34,730 bases of DNA, taken from JBLNBU01 sp050260215 (GTDB lineage: Bacteria; Pseudomonadota; Alphaproteobacteria; Rhodospirillales; Magnetospirillaceae). Position numbers and translations under genes: made by a program. The stretch covers positions 1-34,730 of the forward strand of contig JBLNBU010000018.1 of assembly GCA_050260215.1 (NCBI GenBank), in the 5' to 3' direction. The notes beneath the pieces are model-generated. The model saw only the letters and a program-made list of their open reading frames with translations. It had not been told where the DNA came from and did not search any database. Positions within the stretch are counted from its first letter, which is position 1; each line of letters begins with the position of its first letter. This document shows, in pieces, positions 23,494-31,535 of this stretch.

Positions 23494-23862
23494 CTACACC
23501 GCGATCAGCGCCGCGGCGACCTTGCGGTCTTCGGCCAGCAGCACGTTGAAGGTGCGGCAGGCTGCGCCGGTGTCCATGGGGTCGACGACGATGCCGGCGG
23601 CACGCAAGGACGCCTTCAGCTCGCGCGGGACGGCGCCGATGGACTTGCCGCAGCCCAGGAGCAGCACCTGCACCCCGGCTTCGACCACCGCCGCCAGGCT
23701 GGCTTCGGTCAGTTCGGCCAACGAGGCAACCGGCCAGGCGGCCGTGCGGTCGGGAAGCACCAGCACCGAGCCTTCCCAGCGCTGTCCGGCGATGCGGAAC
23801 CCACCGTCGCCATAGGCCTGGATCAGCTGGCGGCCCGAGGGGATGAGGGGAGTGATGTCCAT
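23494..23862 (-). CDS. Mth938-like domain protein (NDUFAF3-type family)
   Basis: This 122-residue protein has the Mth938-like fold seen in archaeal Mth938 and in mitochondrial complex I assembly factor NDUFAF3. Recognisable parts are YGDGGFRIAGQRWEGSVLVL (about 17-36), a central VQVLLLGCGKSIGAVPRELKASL (about 64-86) and GIVVDPMDTGAACRTFNVLLAEDRKVAAALI (about 90-120). AGAGG precedes the ATG. It follows secF in the same direction, an arrangement common in alphaproteobacteria, where it has been linked by homology to respiratory complex assembly; that role is inference. Confidence 0.87.
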   Translation of the reverse strand: MDITPLIPSGRQLIQAYGDGGFRIAGQRWEGSVLVLPDRTAAWPVASLAELTEASLAAVVEAGVQVLLLGCGKSIGAVPRELKASLRAAGIVVDPMDTGAACRTFNVLLAEDRKVAAALIAV

Positions 23863-23879
23863 GCCGAACCTCTGACTGC

Positions 23880-23900
23880 CCCTCTCCCGCCGGGAGAGGG
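23880..23900. repeat. Small palindrome CCCTCTCCC/GGGAGAGGG, copy 2
   Basis: A perfect 9-base inverted repeat with loop GCC, in the short gap between secF (stop at 23908) and the Mth938-like gene (start 23862). The stem is identical to that at 8936-8956. It could stop or attenuate transcription between the two genes or shield the secF mRNA end. Confidence 0.8.
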
Positions 23901-23907
23901 AGAACGC

Positions 23908-24849
23908 TTACGGCGTCGCCGCTTCCGCCTCTTCCTCGTCGGCCTTGGCCTTGCCGGTGCGCAGGTTGAAGTAGATCAGCACCGGCATGGCCACGTAGAT
24001 GGACGAATAGGTGCCGATGACAAGGCCCCACAGCATGGCGATGGAGAAACCGCGCAGCACGTCGCCGCCAAGCGCCAGCAGCGCCACCACGGTGAGGAAC
24101 ACGGTGGCCACGGTCAGGATGGTGCGCGCGAGCGTCTCGTTGACCGACAGGTTGAGCAGGTCGTAGAGGCTCATGGACTTGTACTTGCGCAGGTTTTCGC
24201 GCACCCGGTCGTACTCCACCACCGTGTCGTTGATGGAATAGCCGGCGATGGTCAAGATCGCCGCCACCGTGGTCAGGTTGAATTCCAGCCCGAACAGCGA
24301 GAACAGGCCGAAGGTGGTGATGACGTCGTGGAAGGTGGCGATCAGCGCGCCGACGCCGAACTGCCACTCGAAGCGGAACCACACATACGCGGCGATGGCC
24401 AGCACCGCCAGGCCGATGGCCAGCGCGCCGTCGCGCTTGAGTTCCTCGCCGACCTTGGGACCGACGATCTCGACCCGGCGATAGTCGTAGCCGGCGCCCA
24501 GGGACTCCTTGACCTTGGCCAGCGCCGCCATCTGGGCCTTCTCGTCGCCTTCCTGGCGCTGGACGCGGATCATCACGTCATGGCCGGTGGCGCCGAACTC
24601 CTGCAGGCTGACCTCGCCCAGCCCCAGGCCGTCGAGGACGCCGCGCATGGCGTGCAGGTCGGCCTTCTCCTGGGTGTGGGCCTCGACCAGGATACCGCCG
24701 GCGAAGTCGATGCCGAAGTGGAAGCCCTTGACCACCATCGAGCCCACCGACACCGCCACCAGCACCGCGGTGACGCCGAAGGCGATGAAGCGCAGGCGGA
24801 TGTAGTCGAAATTGGGAACCTTGCCGACCATGCGGGAATAGAAGTTCAT
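23908..24849 (-). CDS. secF: Protein translocase subunit SecF
   Basis: SecF works with SecD and YajC at the SecYEG channel, using the proton gradient to pull proteins into the periplasm. The 313-residue protein has the first helix after NFDYIRLRFIAFGVTAVLVA, a periplasmic P1 domain with GIDFAGGILVEAHT (about 49-62), and five C-terminal helices (about 140-300) with LATFHDVITTFGLFSLFGLEFN-type motifs (key residues H, D, V, T, F), IAGYSINDTVVEYDRVREN and SVNETLARTILT. These D-rich membrane motifs are family hallmarks. AAGGAGC, overlapping the secD stop region, supports coupling to secD. Confidence 0.96.
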   Translation of the reverse strand: MNFYSRMVGKVPNFDYIRLRFIAFGVTAVLVAVSVGSMVVKGFHFGIDFAGGILVEAHTQEKADLHAMRGVLDGLGLGEVSLQEFGATGHDVMIRVQRQEGDEKAQMAALAKVKESLGAGYDYRRVEIVGPKVGEELKRDGALAIGLAVLAIAAYVWFRFEWQFGVGALIATFHDVITTFGLFSLFGLEFNLTTVAAILTIAGYSINDTVVEYDRVRENLRKYKSMSLYDLLNLSVNETLARTILTVATVFLTVVALLALGGDVLRGFSIAMLWGLVIGTYSSIYVAMPVLIYFNLRTGKAKADEEEAEAATP

Positions 24850-24862
24850 CTGTCGGCGCTCC

Positions 24863-26425
24863 TTACAGCGGCAAGGCCTTGGGCCGCCGCCACTTGATCC
24901 ACACGGCCACCAGCATGCGGGTGATCATGATGGCGGTGAACAAGGTGGTGACGATGCCGATGCTGAAGGTCACGGCAAAGCCGCGGATCGGCCCGGTGCC
25001 GAACTGGTACAGCAGCGTCGCCGCGATCAGGTGGGTGATGTTGGCGTCCAGGATGGTGGCGAACGCGCGGTCGAAGCCGGCCTGCACCGCAGACAGCATG
25101 GGGCGGCCGTTGCGATGCTCCTCGCGGATGCGCTCGTAGATCAGCACGTTGGCATCGACCGCCATGCCCATGGTCAGCACGATGCCGGCGATGCCGGGCA
25201 GGGTCAGGGTGGCGCCCAGAACCGACAGCGAGGCCAGCAGCAGCACCAGGTTCAGCACCAGCGCCACGTCGGCCAGGATGCCAAGCATGCCGTAGATGGC
25301 GACCATGAACACCACCACGGCCGCCAGGCCGATGATGCTGGCCACCGCGCCGGCATGGATGGAGTCGGCGCCCAGTTCGGCACCGACGGTGCGTTCCTCG
25401 AGCACGGTCAGGGGCGCCGGCAGGGCGCCGGCGCGCAGCAGCAGCGCCAGGTCCTGGGCCTGCTGGGTGGTGAAGCTGCCCGAGATGATGCCCGAACCGC
25501 CCAGGATGGGCTCGTTGACGCGCGGCGCGCTGATGACCTTGCCGTCCAGCACGATGGCCAGCAAGTGCCCGACATTCTCCTTGGTGGCGTCGCCGAAGCG
25601 CTTGCCGCCCTGGGCGTTGAAGCGGAAGCTGACCACCGGGCGACCGTCGGAATAGGTGGCCTTGGCGTCGGTCAGCATGTCGCCGCCGACCTCGACCTTC
25701 TTGCGCACCACATAGGCCTCGGGCAGGCCGCGCTCGCGCTCGGCCGAGCCCATCAGCTCGGAGCCCGGGGGCACGCGGCCGCGGGCAGCCTCTTCCGGAG
25801 TGGTGGTGTCGTCCACCATGTGGAAGGTCAGCTTGGCGGTCTTGCCCAGCAGCGCCTTGATGCGGTCGGGATCCTTGACGCCGGGCAGCTGGACGACGAT
25901 GCGGTCGGTGCCCTGGCGCTGGATCGACGGCTCGCGGGTACCCAGCTCGTCGACGCGGCGGCGCACGATCTCCAGCGACTGGTCGACCGCCTGCAGCTTG
26001 CGCTGGGTCAGCGCCTGCTCGGTGTACTTCAGCGTGATGGTGCCGTCGTCGCGGGATTCGGGCGACGCCTCGGGGTCGACCTTGCGCAACAGCTGGCGGG
26101 CCTTCTCGCGGTCGTCGGCCTCGATGATGCGCACCGAGACGGTGTCGCCCTTGGCCCCCAGGTCGGAGTACTTGATCCGCTCCTTCCTGAGAGTGGTGCG
26201 CACGGTCTCGACCAGCGAAGCCATGTGCTCGCGGACCACCGAATTGGTGTCGACTTCGAGCAGCAGGTACGACCCGCCCTGCAGGTCCAGGCCCAGGCTG
26301 ACCGGCTGCAGCCAGGTGGGCAGACGGTGGGTCTGCTCGGGGTTCATCAGATTGGGCGCCGCGAACACCGAGCCGGCCAGGATGACCAGCACCGCGACGA
26401 GAATCTTCCACCTGGGATAATGCAT
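24863..26425 (-). CDS. secD: Protein translocase subunit SecD
   Basis: SecD is the larger partner of SecF in the Sec accessory complex. The 520-residue protein has an N-terminal helix (KILVAVLVILAGSVFAAPNL), then SLGLDLQGGSYLLLEVD, a large periplasmic P1/P4 region with RVDELGTREPSIQRQGTDRIVVQLPGV (key residues R, V, E, G, P, Q) and the FRFNAQGGKRFGDAT segment, and five C-terminal helices with ERTVGAELGADSI, GMAVDANVLIYERIREE and AFATILDANITHLIAA. Length is that of alphaproteobacterial SecD and shorter than E. coli's. It lies 25 bases after yajC and 13 before secF. Confidence 0.97.
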   Translation of the reverse strand: MHYPRWKILVAVLVILAGSVFAAPNLMNPEQTHRLPTWLQPVSLGLDLQGGSYLLLEVDTNSVVREHMASLVETVRTTLRKERIKYSDLGAKGDTVSVRIIEADDREKARQLLRKVDPEASPESRDDGTITLKYTEQALTQRKLQAVDQSLEIVRRRVDELGTREPSIQRQGTDRIVVQLPGVKDPDRIKALLGKTAKLTFHMVDDTTTPEEAARGRVPPGSELMGSAERERGLPEAYVVRKKVEVGGDMLTDAKATYSDGRPVVSFRFNAQGGKRFGDATKENVGHLLAIVLDGKVISAPRVNEPILGGSGIISGSFTTQQAQDLALLLRAGALPAPLTVLEERTVGAELGADSIHAGAVASIIGLAAVVVFMVAIYGMLGILADVALVLNLVLLLASLSVLGATLTLPGIAGIVLTMGMAVDANVLIYERIREEHRNGRPMLSAVQAGFDRAFATILDANITHLIAATLLYQFGTGPIRGFAVTFSIGIVTTLFTAIMITRMLVAVWIKWRRPKALPL

Positions 26426-26450
26426 GACCGGCGTCCGCGTCTGGTATGGC

Positions 26451-26813
26451 CTACTGGTCGGCCGGCTTCTCGGGGGTGTCGTCCTTGGCGGCGACGGGTT
26501 CGGTCTTGGACAGCACCTCGCCGATGGTGGCGCGCAGCACGCGCACGCGCACGCCCTCGGCGATCTCGACCACCACCTCGGTGTCGCTGACCAGCTTGTT
26601 GACCGTGCCGATGATGCCGCCGGCGGTGACCACCCGGTCGCCGCGGCGCAGCTGGCCCAGCATTTCCTTGTGCTGCTTGGCGCGCTTCTGCTGGGGACGG
26701 ATCAGCAGGAAGTAGAACACCACGAAGATGAGGATCAGCGGCAGGAAGGATTCCAGGCTGGCGGCGGCGCCCGCGGGAGCGGTGGCCTGGGCAAAGGCGG
26801 GTGACACGAACAT
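26451..26813 (-). CDS. yajC: Preprotein translocase subunit YajC
   Basis: YajC is a single-pass inner-membrane protein of the SecDF complex. The 120-residue product has a membrane helix with FLPLILIFVVFYFLLIRPQQ (about 23-42) and a cytoplasmic part with MLGQLRRGDRVVTAGGIIGTV (key residues L, G, D, V, T, G, G, G, V), ending in a charged tail. I chose ATG 26813, preceded by CAGGAGA; the frame is open far upstream but only as a shadow of the divergent DUF815 gene. It heads the yajC-secD-secF operon. Confidence 0.96.
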   Translation of the reverse strand: MFVSPAFAQATAPAGAAASLESFLPLILIFVVFYFLLIRPQQKRAKQHKEMLGQLRRGDRVVTAGGIIGTVNKLVSDTEVVVEIAEGVRVRVLRATIGEVLSKTEPVAAKDDTPEKPADQ

Positions 26814-26936
26814 CCCGAAGTCTCCTGGTGGATTCGTGCGAAAGGCAGCGGGAATATAGCGGTGTTGGGGCGGGTTGCAAACGCTAACTCCCGCCGATAG
26901 GCTCGGGCCCTCTCGTCCGCAAGGAATTTTCCCGCC

Positions 26937-27788
26937 ATGGATGATGCCGCCACCGCCCTGCTCGCCCGCATCGCCGAAGCCCTGGAGCGCATGGCCCCGC
27001 CCCGGCTCGCCGCCGCCTCGCTGGAGGGTGCCGACGCCTTCGTCTGGCATGCCGATCCCGACGGCCTGGAGCCGGTGACCGCCGTCAACCGGGTCGACAT
27101 CGGTCTGCTCAAGGGGGTCGAGCGCCAGCGCGAGCAGCTGCTGGCCAACACCCGGCGCTTCGCCGACGGGCTGCCGGCCAACAACGCCCTGTTGTGGGGC
27201 GCGCGCGGCACCGGCAAGAGCAGCCTGGTCAAGGCGGTGCACGCCGCCATCAACGCCGAGCGGGCGCACGCGCTCGCCCTGGTCGAGATCGCCCGCGACG
27301 ACATCCCCTCGCTGCCCCGCTGCCTGCGGCTGCTGCGCGAGTCCGGGCGACGCTGCGTGCTGTTCTGCGACGACCTGTCGTTCGAGACCCAGGACGACGC
27401 CTACAAGTCGCTGAAGGCGGTGCTTGAAGGCGGCATCGAGGGCCGGCCGGCCAACGTGGTGTTCTACGCCACCTCGAACCGCCGCCACCTGATGAGCCGC
27501 GACATGATCGACAACGAGCGGTCCACCGCCATCAACCCCGGCGAGGCGGTCGAGGAAAAGGTGTCGCTGTCCGACCGTTTCGGCCTGTGGCTGGGCTTCC
27601 ACCATGTCGGCCAGGACACCTACATGGCCATCGTCGAGGGCTATGCGCACCACTTCGGCCTGCCCATCGGGCCGGAAGACCTGGCGCGCGAGGCCAACGA
27701 GTGGTCGGTCACCCGCGGCGCCCGCTCCGGCCGCGTCGCCTGGCAATTCATCCAGGACCTGGCGGGACGGCAGGGAAAAAGGGTCTAA
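26937..27788 (+). CDS. DUF815 family AAA-like ATP-binding protein
   Basis: This 283-residue P-loop ATPase belongs to DUF815, close in fold to AAA+ proteins. The Walker A motif is GARGTGKSS at 88-96 and Walker B is RCVLFCDDLSFE (D145, D146); a sensor-like VVFYATSNRRHL and the SDRFGLWLGFH segment follow. An N-terminal helical region (1-60) precedes the ATPase core. It is divergent from yajC over 123 bases and convergent with the LysM/LytM lipoprotein gene. This placement beside yajC-secDF is common in alphaproteobacteria, but no function has been established that I know of. AAGGA lies upstream of the ATG. Confidence 0.9.
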   Translation: MDDAATALLARIAEALERMAPPRLAAASLEGADAFVWHADPDGLEPVTAVNRVDIGLLKGVERQREQLLANTRRFADGLPANNALLWGARGTGKSSLVKAVHAAINAERAHALALVEIARDDIPSLPRCLRLLRESGRRCVLFCDDLSFETQDDAYKSLKAVLEGGIEGRPANVVFYATSNRRHLMSRDMIDNERSTAINPGEAVEEKVSLSDRFGLWLGFHHVGQDTYMAIVEGYAHHFGLPIGPEDLAREANEWSVTRGARSGRVAWQFIQDLAGRQGKRV

Positions 27789-27789
27789 A

Positions 27790-27813
27790 CCCTCGCCCGC
27801 ATGCGGGAGACGG
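27790..27813. repeat. Degenerate small palindrome at a convergent gene end, possible terminator
   Basis: A perfect 12-base palindrome CCCGCATGCGGG (27796-27807) sits inside the imperfect longer arms CCCTCG/GAGACGGG. It fills the 31-base gap between the convergent DUF815 and LysM/LytM stops. It resembles the CCCTCTCCC palindromes at 8936 and 23880 and may act as a shared terminator, though no U-run is present. Confidence 0.55.
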
Positions 27814-27819
27814 GGTGTA

Positions 27820-28815
27820 TCACGCCCCGCCCAGCAGTTCCGTCGGGTTGACCGCCTGGGTGCCCCGGCGGATCTCGAAGTGAAGCTGGGGCGTAGTCAC
27901 GCTGCCCGAACTGCCCACGGTGGCGATGGTCTGGCCGCGGGTCACGGTGTCGCCCTTCCTGACCATCAGCTGGTCGGTGTGGGCATAGGCGGTCATCCAG
28001 CCGTCGGCGTGCTTGACCAGCAGCAGGTTGCCGAAGCCCTTCAGCTCGTTGCCCACATAGGCGACGACGCCGTTCTCGGCCGCCTTGACCGGGGTGCCCT
28101 TGGCGGCGGCGATGTTGATGCCGTCGTTGTGCTGGCCCTTGCCGGGCAGCGGGCCGAATTCGGCCAACACCTCGCCCTTCACCGGCCACAGGAAAGTACT
28201 GCCGGCGCGCGCCGCCGGGGCGGCAGGAATGGTGGGCGTCGGCGCGAAGGCCGCCTGTGACGGGGCCGGCGCCACCGCCGGGGCCTCTGCCGTCGGCGCC
28301 GCGGGCCGGGGCGGCGGCACCTGGCCGGCAGCGGCATTGGGAGAGGCGATGAACCGGGTATTGGGGGTGCCCGAATGGGCCGGCGCCATGGCCACCTGCG
28401 TCCCCCCGGCCCGCGGGATGCTGAGCCGCTCGCCGGGATGGATCACATAGGGCGGGCGCTTGTTGTTGACCGCCGCCAGCGAGGCGAAGTCGACGCCGTG
28501 GCGCCTGGCGATCAGGATCAGCGAGTCGCCCTTCTGCACCACATAGTCCGACCCGCCGCCCGGCAGCCGCAGCACCATCCCCGGACTCAAGGCATAGGGC
28601 GCCTTCAGGCCGTTGGCGTCGATCAGCTCGCGCACCGACAGGTTGTACTTGCGCGCGATAGAGAACACCGTGTCGCCGCCATAGACCGTCACCGTGCCCG
28701 GCCGGTGCGACCCGGCCAGCCCGCCGCCGTTGGTGACCGGGGCCGACCCCTTCCATGACGGCTCGCACGCCGCCAGGACGACCAGAGAGACCAGAAGTGG
28801 GAGTGCCCTGCGCAT
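27820..28815 (-). CDS. LysM/LytM-domain lipoprotein, NlpD/DipM-like, degenerate M23 site
   Basis: This 331-residue envelope lipoprotein is likely an activator of cell-wall amidases at division and not itself an enzyme. A lipobox LAAC gives lipidated C17. Two LysM peptidoglycan-binding domains follow (about 42-85 and 90-134), then a Pro/Ala-rich linker (about 140-203) and an M23 domain (205-328). In that domain the first zinc motif reads HNDGIN (H229, N234 instead of Asp) and the catalytic HxH reads Q310-L-H312, while H279 in TAYAHT remains. Loss of these residues is what NlpD/EnvC-type activators show. ATG at 28815 was chosen because the signal peptide starts there. Gene order surE-pcm-this matches E. 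coli surE-pcm-nlpD. Confidence 0.9.
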   Translation of the reverse strand: MRRALPLLVSLVVLAACEPSWKGSAPVTNGGGLAGSHRPGTVTVYGGDTVFSIARKYNLSVRELIDANGLKAPYALSPGMVLRLPGGGSDYVVQKGDSLILIARRHGVDFASLAAVNNKRPPYVIHPGERLSIPRAGGTQVAMAPAHSGTPNTRFIASPNAAAGQVPPPRPAAPTAEAPAVAPAPSQAAFAPTPTIPAAPAARAGSTFLWPVKGEVLAEFGPLPGKGQHNDGINIAAAKGTPVKAAENGVVAYVGNELKGFGNLLLVKHADGWMTAYAHTDQLMVRKGDTVTRGQTIATVGSSGSVTTPQLHFEIRRGTQAVNPTELLGGA

Positions 28816-28854
28816 GCGCACACTATAAGCGGGGCGACGGGCGGCCGGCAACGC

Positions 28855-28888
28855 CCCCCTACTCCGGTACGCCCCCTACTCCGGTACG
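28855..28888. repeat. Perfect 17-base tandem duplication across the pcm stop codon
   Basis: CCCCCTACTCCGGTACG occurs twice in a row (28855-28871 and 28872-28888). The second copy contains the pcm stop (28876-28878, minus strand); the first lies just after the gene. Because 17 is not a multiple of 3 the extra copy does not extend the protein. Confidence 0.9.
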
Positions 28889-29517
28889 CCCTCGACCAGT
28901 GGGACGAAGCGGACGGGCAGGAAGCTTTCGATGTCCAGGCCGTGGTCGGTCTTGGTCACCTTGACCAGGTCCTGCTCGCCGCTGCCCACCGTGTCGCCCA
29001 GGGGCAGCACCATGATGCCGCCGGTCTTCAGCTGGTCGACCAGGGCGGGCGGGATGTCGTGGGCGGCGGCAGTGACCATGATGCGGTCGAAGGGCGCCTG
29101 TTCGGGCCACCCGCGCGAGCCGTCGCCGATGCGGTGGGTGATGTTGTGGATACGCAAGGCCTTGAAGCGCGCGTCGGCCTCGGCCAACAGCGGCTTGTGG
29201 CGCTCGATGGTGTAGACCCGCCGGCACAGGTAGGACAGCACCGCCGCCTGATACCCCGAGCCGGTGCCGACTTCGAGGACCTTCATGCGCTCGCCGACCT
29301 CGAGCGCCTGGCTCATCAGGCCGACCACCAGCGGCTGGCTGACGGTCTGGCCGCAGCCGATGGGCAGGGCGCGGTTCTCCCAGGCCTGGTCGAGGAAGGG
29401 GGCGGAGACGAACTGCTCGCGCGGGACGCGCTCGATGGCGGCCAGCACCCGGTGGTCGACCACCCCCAGGCGGCGCAGTTCCATCAGCAGGCGAAGGAGG
29501 CGAGCCTCGGTGACCAT
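28876..29517 (-). CDS. pcm: Protein-L-isoaspartate O-methyltransferase
   Basis: Pcm methylates isoaspartyl residues formed by protein ageing, starting their repair. The 213-residue protein has the family's N-terminal segment RVPREQFVSAPF, the conserved LPIGCGQTVSQPLVVGLMSQ (51-70), SAM motif I KVLEVGTGSGYQAAVLS (79-95), and GDGSRGWPEQAPFDRIMVTAAA with the substrate-side region QLKTGGIMVLPLG. Length is normal. It follows surE with 4 bases between, so the two are one operon. The C-terminus ends in a freshly duplicated 17-base unit (see the repeat at 28855). Confidence 0.96.
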   Translation of the reverse strand: MVTEARLLRLLMELRRLGVVDHRVLAAIERVPREQFVSAPFLDQAWENRALPIGCGQTVSQPLVVGLMSQALEVGERMKVLEVGTGSGYQAAVLSYLCRRVYTIERHKPLLAEADARFKALRIHNITHRIGDGSRGWPEQAPFDRIMVTAAAHDIPPALVDQLKTGGIMVLPLGDTVGSGEQDLVKVTKTDHGLDIESFLPVRFVPLVEGVPE

Positions 29518-29521
29518 GGCG

Positions 29522-30304
29522 TCAAGCGAAGGCCTGGGTCAGCGCCCGCATGCCCTCGCGGTCGGTCAGGTCGACGCACAACGGCGTCACCGACACCGCG
29601 CCACGGCAGACCGCTTCCAGGTCGGTACCCGGGGTCGAGCGCTCCTCGGCGCGCTGGGCGCCGATCCAGATATAGGGCTCGCCGCGCGGGTCGAAGCGCT
29701 CGGAGATCTCGTCGCCAATCTTGCGCTTGCCCTGGCGGGTGATCTCGACGCCGCTGACGTGGTGATGGGCGACGTCGGGGAAGTTGACGTTGATCAGCAC
29801 GTTGCGGCCCCAGCCGGTGGCGCAGACGCGGCGGATGATCTCGGGCGCCCAGTGTTCGGCGGTCGCCCAGCGCACCGGGTGGTCGGGGGTGGTGTACTGG
29901 CTGAACGCAATCGCCGGCACGCCCAGAATGGTGGCCTCCATGGCCGCGGCCACGGTGCCGGAATAGGTGACGTCCTCACCCAGGTTGGCGCCGCGGTTGA
30001 CCCCGGACAGCACCAGGTGCGGGCGGCGGCCCTTCATCACGTGGTTGATGCCCAACAGCACCGCGTCGGTGGGAGTGCCGTCGACGGCGAAGCGCCGCCG
30101 GGACACCTGGCGGACCCGCAGGGGCCGGCGGATGGTCAGCGAATGGCCGGCGGCACTTTGCTCGGTCTCGGGCGCCACCACCCAGACATCGCGCGAGATG
30201 GACCGGGCAATGCGTTCCAGCACCTTGATGCCCGGCGCATGCACGCCGTCGTCGTTGGACACCAGGATGCGGGCGGAGGCCAGGTCGGGAATGGGCGCGA
30301 ACAT
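29522..30304 (-). CDS. surE: 5'/3'-nucleotidase SurE
   Basis: SurE is a metal-dependent phosphatase acting on nucleoside monophosphates and short polyphosphate, linked to stationary-phase survival. The 260-residue protein has the metal site ILVSNDDGVHAPGIKVLE (D18, D19), the VVAPETEQSAAGHSLTI motif, SGVNRGANLGEDVTYSGTVAA and the VNVNFP-like INVNFPDV segment. All are family hallmarks. It is 6 bases downstream of tatC and is followed at once by pcm. In many alphaproteobacteria serS lies between tatC and surE; here it does not. Confidence 0.96.
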   Translation of the reverse strand: MFAPIPDLASARILVSNDDGVHAPGIKVLERIARSISRDVWVVAPETEQSAAGHSLTIRRPLRVRQVSRRRFAVDGTPTDAVLLGINHVMKGRRPHLVLSGVNRGANLGEDVTYSGTVAAAMEATILGVPAIAFSQYTTPDHPVRWATAEHWAPEIIRRVCATGWGRNVLINVNFPDVAHHHVSGVEITRQGKRKIGDEISERFDPRGEPYIWIGAQRAEERSTPGTDLEAVCRGAVSVTPLCVDLTDREGMRALTQAFA

Positions 30305-30310
30305 CGGCGG

Positions 30311-31132
30311 CTACTCGTTGAAGTCGGTTTCCTCGACCGCGGCTTCGGCCACGGCCTCGTCGGCCGCCTCGGCCTCGGCGCGCTTCTTTTCGGCCCAGCG
30401 CGACGACCAGATGGCCAGCTCGTAGAGGATCAGCATGGGGATCGCCAGCGAGATCTGGCTGACGATTTCGGGCGGCGTGACGATGGCGGCGAAGACGAAC
30501 ACGCCGACGATGGCGAACCGGCGCTTCTCGACCAGGCTCTGGGCCGAGATGATGCCGACCCGGGCCAGCAGCGTCAGCAGGACGGGCATCTGGAACGCCA
30601 GCCCGAACGCCATGATCAGGGTCATCACCAGCGACAGGTATTCGCCGACCTTGGCTTCCAGCTGGATGGGCAGGCCGCCCTCGGTGTTCTCGAAGGACAG
30701 GAAGAACTTCCACGCCATCGGCATGATGACGAAATAGACCAGAGACGCCCCCATGAAGAACAGCACCGGGGTGGCGATCAGGAAGGGGGCGAAGGCCTGC
30801 CTCTCGTGCTTGTAGAGGCCAGGCGCGACGAAGGCCCACAGCTGACCCGCCCAGATGGGGAAGCAGGCAAAGGCGGCGGCAAAGGCGGCGACCTTCATGT
30901 GGGTGAAGAACGCCTCGGTCAGCGCGGTATAGATCATGCGCCGCTCGCCGTTGCCCTGCTGGCCCAGGATGTCGGCCAGCGGACGAACCAGGAAGCCGTA
31001 GATCTCGGCCGAGAAGAAGTAGCAGACGCCGAAGGCGGCGATGAACGCCACCGCCGACCACATCAGGCGCGTGCGCAGCTCGATCAGGTGATCGAGCAGA
31101 GGCATGGTCTTGTCTTCGGGGGTCTCGGTCAC
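30311..31132 (-). CDS. tatC: Twin-arginine translocase subunit TatC
   Basis: TatC is the core six-helix membrane receptor that binds twin-arginine signal peptides and recruits TatA. I place the start at GTG 31132 (273 residues), leaving 10 bases after tatB; ATG at 31105 just before PLLDHLIELRTRLMW is an alternative that shortens the N-terminus by 9 residues. Family parts are that N-terminal motif, TALTEAFFTHMKVAAFAAAF, the FxxxPGLYKHERQAF loop with key P, E and R, a long PLVYFVIMP-like helix, and GLAFQMPVLLTLLARVGIIS. The C-terminal tail is Ala/Glu-rich. Likely clients in this window are the TakP-like and PstS-like binding proteins. Confidence 0.95.
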   Translation of the reverse strand: MTETPEDKTMPLLDHLIELRTRLMWSAVAFIAAFGVCYFFSAEIYGFLVRPLADILGQQGNGERRMIYTALTEAFFTHMKVAAFAAAFACFPIWAGQLWAFVAPGLYKHERQAFAPFLIATPVLFFMGASLVYFVIMPMAWKFFLSFENTEGGLPIQLEAKVGEYLSLVMTLIMAFGLAFQMPVLLTLLARVGIISAQSLVEKRRFAIVGVFVFAAIVTPPEIVSQISLAIPMLILYELAIWSSRWAEKKRAEAEAADEAVAEAAVEETDFNE

Positions 31133-31142
31133 GGGATCGGGC

Positions 31143-31523
31143 TCAGGGTTCCGGCGGCTTGGGCGGCGCGGTATCAGGCGGCAGTTCGGCTGGCGGCGGC
31201 TCGGCTGCCTTGGGCGGCGAATCCAGGTCCAGCGGCGGCAACTCCACCGACTTGGCCAGCTCGCCGGTGGGATCGATGGCCTTCTCGACCTCCTGGCGCA
31301 GCAGGTTGGGGTCGGTGGCGTTGGCAACCTGCTTCTTCAGGTCGGCCAGTTCGGATTCGCGCACCATGTCGTCGACGCCGCGCTGGAACTCGCCCGCCAT
31401 CTCGCGCGCCTTGCGGGTCCAGCGCCCCATCTGGCGCAGCACCACCGGCAGGTCCTTGGGTCCGATGACGATCAGGCTGACCACTGCGATCAGCGCCATT
31501 TCGTCCCAGCCGATGTCGAACAT
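31143..31523 (-). CDS. tatB: Sec-independent protein translocase subunit TatB
   Basis: TatB partners TatC in recognising twin-arginine precursors. The 126-residue protein has the usual start MFDIGWDEMALIAVVSLIVI (one membrane helix), the hinge GPKDLPVVLRQMGRWTRKAREMAGEF, an amphipathic helix region to about residue 80, and a Pro-rich tail ending at PPKPPEP. Glu8 and the Gly-Pro hinge mark it as TatB and not TatA. It sits between tatA (12-base gap) and tatC (10-base gap). Confidence 0.95.
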   Translation of the reverse strand: MFDIGWDEMALIAVVSLIVIGPKDLPVVLRQMGRWTRKAREMAGEFQRGVDDMVRESELADLKKQVANATDPNLLRQEVEKAIDPTGELAKSVELPPLDLDSPPKAAEPPPAELPPDTAPPKPPEP

Positions 31524-31535
31524 GCGCGGCTTTCG

